DNA of 18,600 nucleotides from Globomyces pollinis-pini (Eukaryota; Chytridiomycota; Chytridiomycetes; Rhizophydiales; Globomycetaceae): NCBI GenBank assembly GCA_025399215.1, contig MU621417.1, positions 1-18,600 on the forward strand. The letters run 5' to 3'. The notes beneath the pieces were generated by a model. The model saw nothing but the letters and a program-made list of their open reading frames with translations. It was not told the DNA's origin and did not search any database. Each line of letters opens with the position of its first letter. The first letter of the stretch is position 1. Positions 14,383-18,600 of the stretch are shown here, piece after piece. Made by a program: the position numbers and the translations under genes.

Positions 14383-17300
14383 TTAACGTTCATGAAAAAC
14401 TTGATAATCTATTGCATCAATAGCAGTTAAAAGACAATTCAAGGCTACATATCCAACAATTTGAACTCCAAACTTTGTTTGTCTACTACAAGTACACCAT
14501 AAATCCCATGACCTATAAATAAATTAAAAAATCCATTTTTGAAATACTTGTAAATAATATCAATATTTGATAATCCTTTGGTAAGATGATGATGAATGAT
14601 ACGATACAATTCACAAGTATGTGTATTTAATCGAATAGTTAATTCAGATCTTTTCCTTGGTTGACTTGTATCTTCAATAATACAACCAATTAAAAGTTCT
14701 GGTTCTGATAATGGTTCACTATATGCTGTTAATGGATAAAGTGATGCAATCACGGATAATTCTGTACACATTTCATTTATAAAATCAATGGTTTTGATAT
14801 TATCAATTTGAATATATTCCAATTCAACATCTGGAATATCTAAATCTAATAATGTTTGTGTAATACCATGAAGAGTATTCATTTTTTTATCACTTTCTTT
14901 TACAATTTTTTGAAATTGTTTCTTTTTACGTCGTCTAGGTTTTTGATTTCCTTCTTTAAAAGTTTTTGGATTTGTTAAAGTAATATCTCGATATAATTTT
15001 CCAAGTATCTTTTCACTTTTGTAATATGTAATATGATCATTTGAAGATATGATTTCGGTTTGCATAAAGTCTGGTTTAATATTGCTGGAAAGTTTAGGAA
15101 GTTCATCGAAATTAACTGGAGTACCAGATTTAGGAAAATCGACTGCAAATGAAGCAACTTCAGCTAATCGAATACAATCAGGATCACTTGTACCTAAAAT
15201 TCGTATATCAGATAAAATTTGATGTCGAGAACATATCATTCCAAGTAAATCAGAACCGAAATAATTTACAACAAAGTTTGATATATCTCCAATATGACAA
15301 GGTCGGTTTAATCGATATTTGGTTGCAGCTGGATAATGATGTGGTTTGACTACACGTTTCGGATGTAAATTGGGATCAACTAATAATATATATTCATCAC
15401 CATCTAAATCACCCCCACCCAAACAAGAAGGAAGTGGTCTAAAATAAAAACTAATTTCATTTACCTATCACCTATAGTATCAGTCGAAAATACAACGACA
15501 TTTTTTAATTCTTTTAAACCAGTGCAAAGATGATCAGGTAGTTTTCCAATAGCATAAACCATTTGAACATCACCTGGATGAAGTGAAGGTGATTTTGAAA
15601 TACAAATGGGACCTTCTAAATAAACAGTTTCATCAGTAGCTTTGTCATAAATGGCTACATAGACTTGACCATGACGAAGATAATTCCATTCATCTGCAAC
15701 TCCAACGAGCATGTAACTTCCCGGAACTGGAATCCGAGTTTTGGAACGTAAATCTCGAAGTACGCAATAACAAGCATATTTCAATGATTCAGTCAAAATA
15801 TTACTATTTGCCATGTTTGTTAGATCACCAATATCTAGCGATAAGATGTCTAATAATCGTAATAGCAGTGATCCAAATTGAAAACTGGATCCTAAGCCAT
15901 TTGATTTTAATAACTCGTAAGCAGAAAGAGTTGAATTTAAAGCGTTATCAGTTGCTTGAACAGCATTTCGTTGTAAAGTCAAAAATTCCTCTTCTGGAAC
16001 TCCAAGGTCTTCCAATATTTTGATGAGAGGTCTATTAAGAGTACATCTACCAGGTTTATCAAATACTTTGACAACTTCAAAATCAGTTAAATGCGGAGCT
16101 GAAAATTTGTTCATAGAATCTCTCCAATGAAATTCAATTCCCTTGATGGTAGGATCTACAGAAACCATACCTTTCATCCCACCTAACCGAAATTGAAAAG
16201 CAGATGGAACAGAGAAATTTTGAATAATCATTTCATCTGCGGAATCAATGTCGTTTAAGGTTGAGAAAGCATTGGAGGATTCTATGGCACACCATGCCTT
16301 TACCGCTAATCGTTTAGAAATTCTACCAACTCCATCTGTGAACACCATATTACGTTTTTTGACATCAGGAATTTCAATCAAATTTGAATGTGATAATTTG
16401 ATAGATTTTCTTGTTGAAGTGAATGATTGTGCTAGACTATAAAATATTATTTTTTATAGATTACCGAGCACCAAAACGAGCAGGATAAAAGATTTCTTTT
16501 GAAAAATCACCCAAAATAGATCGTACCGATTCTGCATTCATCAATTTATTGGTTTTTGCATCAACGAAAGGTGCAACAAAAAATGTAGAATGTTCACGTA
16601 ATGCTGAATTTGAGTAACCTAAAAATTCAAAATGATGACCAAATAAATCAACCCCATCTTTTAATATTTTTCCAATCCGATTTTCCAAATAATCAATTCG
16701 ATCGACATCTTTATCAAAATATAATCTTAAAAAGCTTTCATCCGTGAATGAAACTTTAATGAAATTATCCTGGTATGATGAAAACATTCTGAAAACACGG
16801 TTCGATGCGTCAAGATATGGTCCAGAGAGATGAAACTGACTTGGAGTAATGATAATGTGTCGACAGGAATATAATTGATCAATGTTATCTGTTTTGCGTT
16901 TCGATTTTCGTTTGAAATTTTTAACACTCTGTTTCAAACAATGAAATAATAATTCTTGGCCATCAATATCAGGATTATGTTCATTAAACAATTCAATTTG
17001 GAATAACTTCAAAATTTCTTCACATTCTTGAGGTTTAAACTTTTTAATTAATCTATTGATTTCCATCTGAAGTGACAATAATTCTACAGGGTTCAGGACA
17101 AGGTTGCGGATTAGAATGTCAAGTTGAAAAGAAATACATATAGGTAACAGTTCGTACCAATTTTTTAATGCAGATAAATTTCTTTCAGAGAATAAATCAC
17201 GTCTTTCAAAGTTGACCATTAATTCCAATGCTTTTGGTACTTTAATTGATTTACACATTGATAGAAAAGTATTTTTAGATTTTGAATCGTCAAATATAAT

Positions 17301-18454
17301 TCTGATAGCATGGCTAGTGAATGGAGCAATGGGTTCATGTAGTTGATCAAAACTTTGACTTAACTTCTTTATACTTTTGTCCAGACCTAACTCCTTTCTA
17401 CTCAAGTTTGAGGTGAGGTTTAAAGAGGCAAAGAGTTCTGTGATTGAATTTAAATCATTCTTTAGATAAGATGGAGATTGGTGTAGATAGAGAATCACCG
17501 AATCATCCGAATCATTTCGAATGAGTTGTGCAATAGACGAGTTTCGAATAGCCATTGTACTTTTAACTCTTTTCATTCCCATTGGTTTCAGTGATTCGTA
17601 ATATAATGGAGAAGGTTCAATTTCTTTGATTTCATAAATTTTTGATATAAGAATACTCCTAGATTGAATATCGATTTGAATTTGAATTTCTTTGGAGATA
17701 ACTTCATATTCAATTGAAAAAAAATAATCGAAACATTCAACTCCAAATTGTAATGTAGATGCACGAAGAATCACTTTGTCGTTTGGGTCCACCACCACGG
17801 TTGTGTTTTCGGTTTTCCTATAAAATTAGATTATCTAATTGCTTACCAAGGAGTGGTTTGAATAAGTTTAATCGTCATTTCATTGATTGAATTACTTTGT
17901 GTATCTAAACAGATGGGTAACAGATAACCATTCATGTAAATTGAACCATTGTTTTCCTGAACAAAGAAAGATGCTAAAGTAGGATGAGGTAAAATTAGTA
18001 AAGCGGATCTTGTACGTTGTCTTGGCTTGAACAAGTGCACATCAAAGTTCAGTGGGTACCATTCAGGATTCAATTCACTGGCCAGGTCTTGATAGGCAGG
18101 AGAATGCAATTTTAAAGCCAGAAATTCTAGTAACGTTTCTTTGTTGACAGAAGCAGGTAGCTGTCGTATAAAAACACAATGCGTTGGTCCTGAGTTCATC
18201 AACAGAATCCACAAGACGCAAGCTGTTTTATAGCTGAACGTCAACAGTCAAATGTCATATGAGAATCCGATACCAGGATTCTTCGACTGGTAAGTCATAT
18301 GAACAATCAACTACCCACAGTCTATTATTCTCAGCAAGAATAAACTGACCATCAAAAAGTTTGTGTTCACCAAAAACAAATCATCTTCGTCTCTTCTATT
18401 TTCCAATTTCCTAATAATTTCTTTCATCTTTACGTTCCTTTGTGTTGGAGCCAT
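14383..18454 (-). CDS. Cellular RNA-dependent RNA polymerase (RNA silencing)
   Basis: Exons 18454-18371, 18344-18274, 18233-17847, 17817-16465, 16436-15465, 15438-14548 and 14512-14383 join in frame to 1295 residues; introns are 26-40 nt. It is a eukaryotic RdRP of the silencing type: RLAQSFTSTRKS (around 632), VFTDGVGRIS (663-672), FRLGGMKGMV, GDR-PLPSCLGGGDLDGDEY with catalytic Asp966, Asp968 and Asp970, and a C-terminus KSWDLWCTCSRQTKFG. Such enzymes copy RNA into double-stranded RNA that feeds Dicer and Argonaute. The N-terminus has an RRM-like start, CVFIRQLPASVNKETLLEFL. The last five exons are well supported; without the first two, the ATG at 18199 gives 1232 residues. The two 5' exons are less sure: the intron at 18345-18370 has an atypical GTGAAC donor. 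Its 3' end faces the dehydrogenase, 77 bp away. Confidence 0.88.
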
Positions 18455-18512
18455 TTCATTTTTCCACTAAGTTCAAAGGAGGATTAATTCCCCTGTGTCA
18501 CCCAACCCCTGT

Positions 18513-18519
18513 TTTTATA
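18513..18519 (-). promoter_or_regulatory. TATA box of the RdRP gene
   Basis: TATAAAA on the minus strand, 58 bp upstream of the proposed ATG at 18454. The spacing is like that of the TATA boxes of the small genes at 150, 1156 and 2203 (42-55 bp), which supports 18454 as the start. Confidence 0.5.
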
Positions 18520-18600
18520 AAGGGTCTAAATTTGTTGACTTCTTCATCCATGACATCAAATAACCAAAGAGTTAAAGTTCTTATCAAAGTCCAAAAAAAT
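18520..18600. other. Upstream region of the RdRP gene, window edge
   Basis: AT-rich flank with no visible gene. The window ends here. Confidence 0.3.

Noticed and set aside
14445..14547. RdRP C-terminus read straight through to a stop at 14445
   Set aside because: Splicing 14513-14547 gives KSWDLWCTCSRQTKFG, which fits an RdRP C-terminus better and continues in frame to 14383.

Overview
The window looks like nuclear DNA of an AT-rich, early-diverging fungus. The evidence is a GCN4-type bZIP factor, a cytochrome b5/acyl-CoA dehydrogenase fusion, an RNA-silencing RdRP with a DLDGD core, and very short spliceosomal introns (about 25-40 nt) in the long genes. Lineage cannot be fixed from sequence alone. 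Many exons are too short to stand out as open frames, so the gene models here were built by hand from reading frame, splice junctions and family motifs.

Layout. 1-3.2 kb: three small genes (44 aa on minus, 63 aa on plus, 44 aa on plus) that share promoter and protein features, followed by a gene of six fascin/hisactophilin-like repeats (two beta-trefoils). 3.2-5.4 kb: a minus-strand bZIP gene whose upstream region is full of TGACTCA sites, then a decayed fragment of the neighbouring kinase. 5.4-8.0 kb: a minus-strand Ser/Thr kinase with two long repeat-filled introns and an approximately 140-residue insert between DFG and APE. 8.0-8.2 kb: a divergent promoter with seven TAACCCTAA boxes. 8.2-11.2 kb: a 12-exon plus-strand gene that I assign to the TMEM214 family; three of its intron positions are chains of back-to-back GT...AG units. 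11.3-12.1 kb: a Lys/Asn/Gln-rich protein of unknown role (minus). 12.5-14.3 kb: a 10-exon cytochrome b5-acyl-CoA dehydrogenase fusion (plus). 14.4-18.5 kb: a cellular RNA-dependent RNA polymerase (minus, 7 exons proposed), convergent with the dehydrogenase.

The genes do not form one pathway. The most unusual signals are the chained introns of the TMEM214-like gene, the cluster of small paralogous proteins sharing promoter elements, the telobox-rich divergent promoter, and the TGACTCA array in front of the bZIP gene, which suggests autoregulation.
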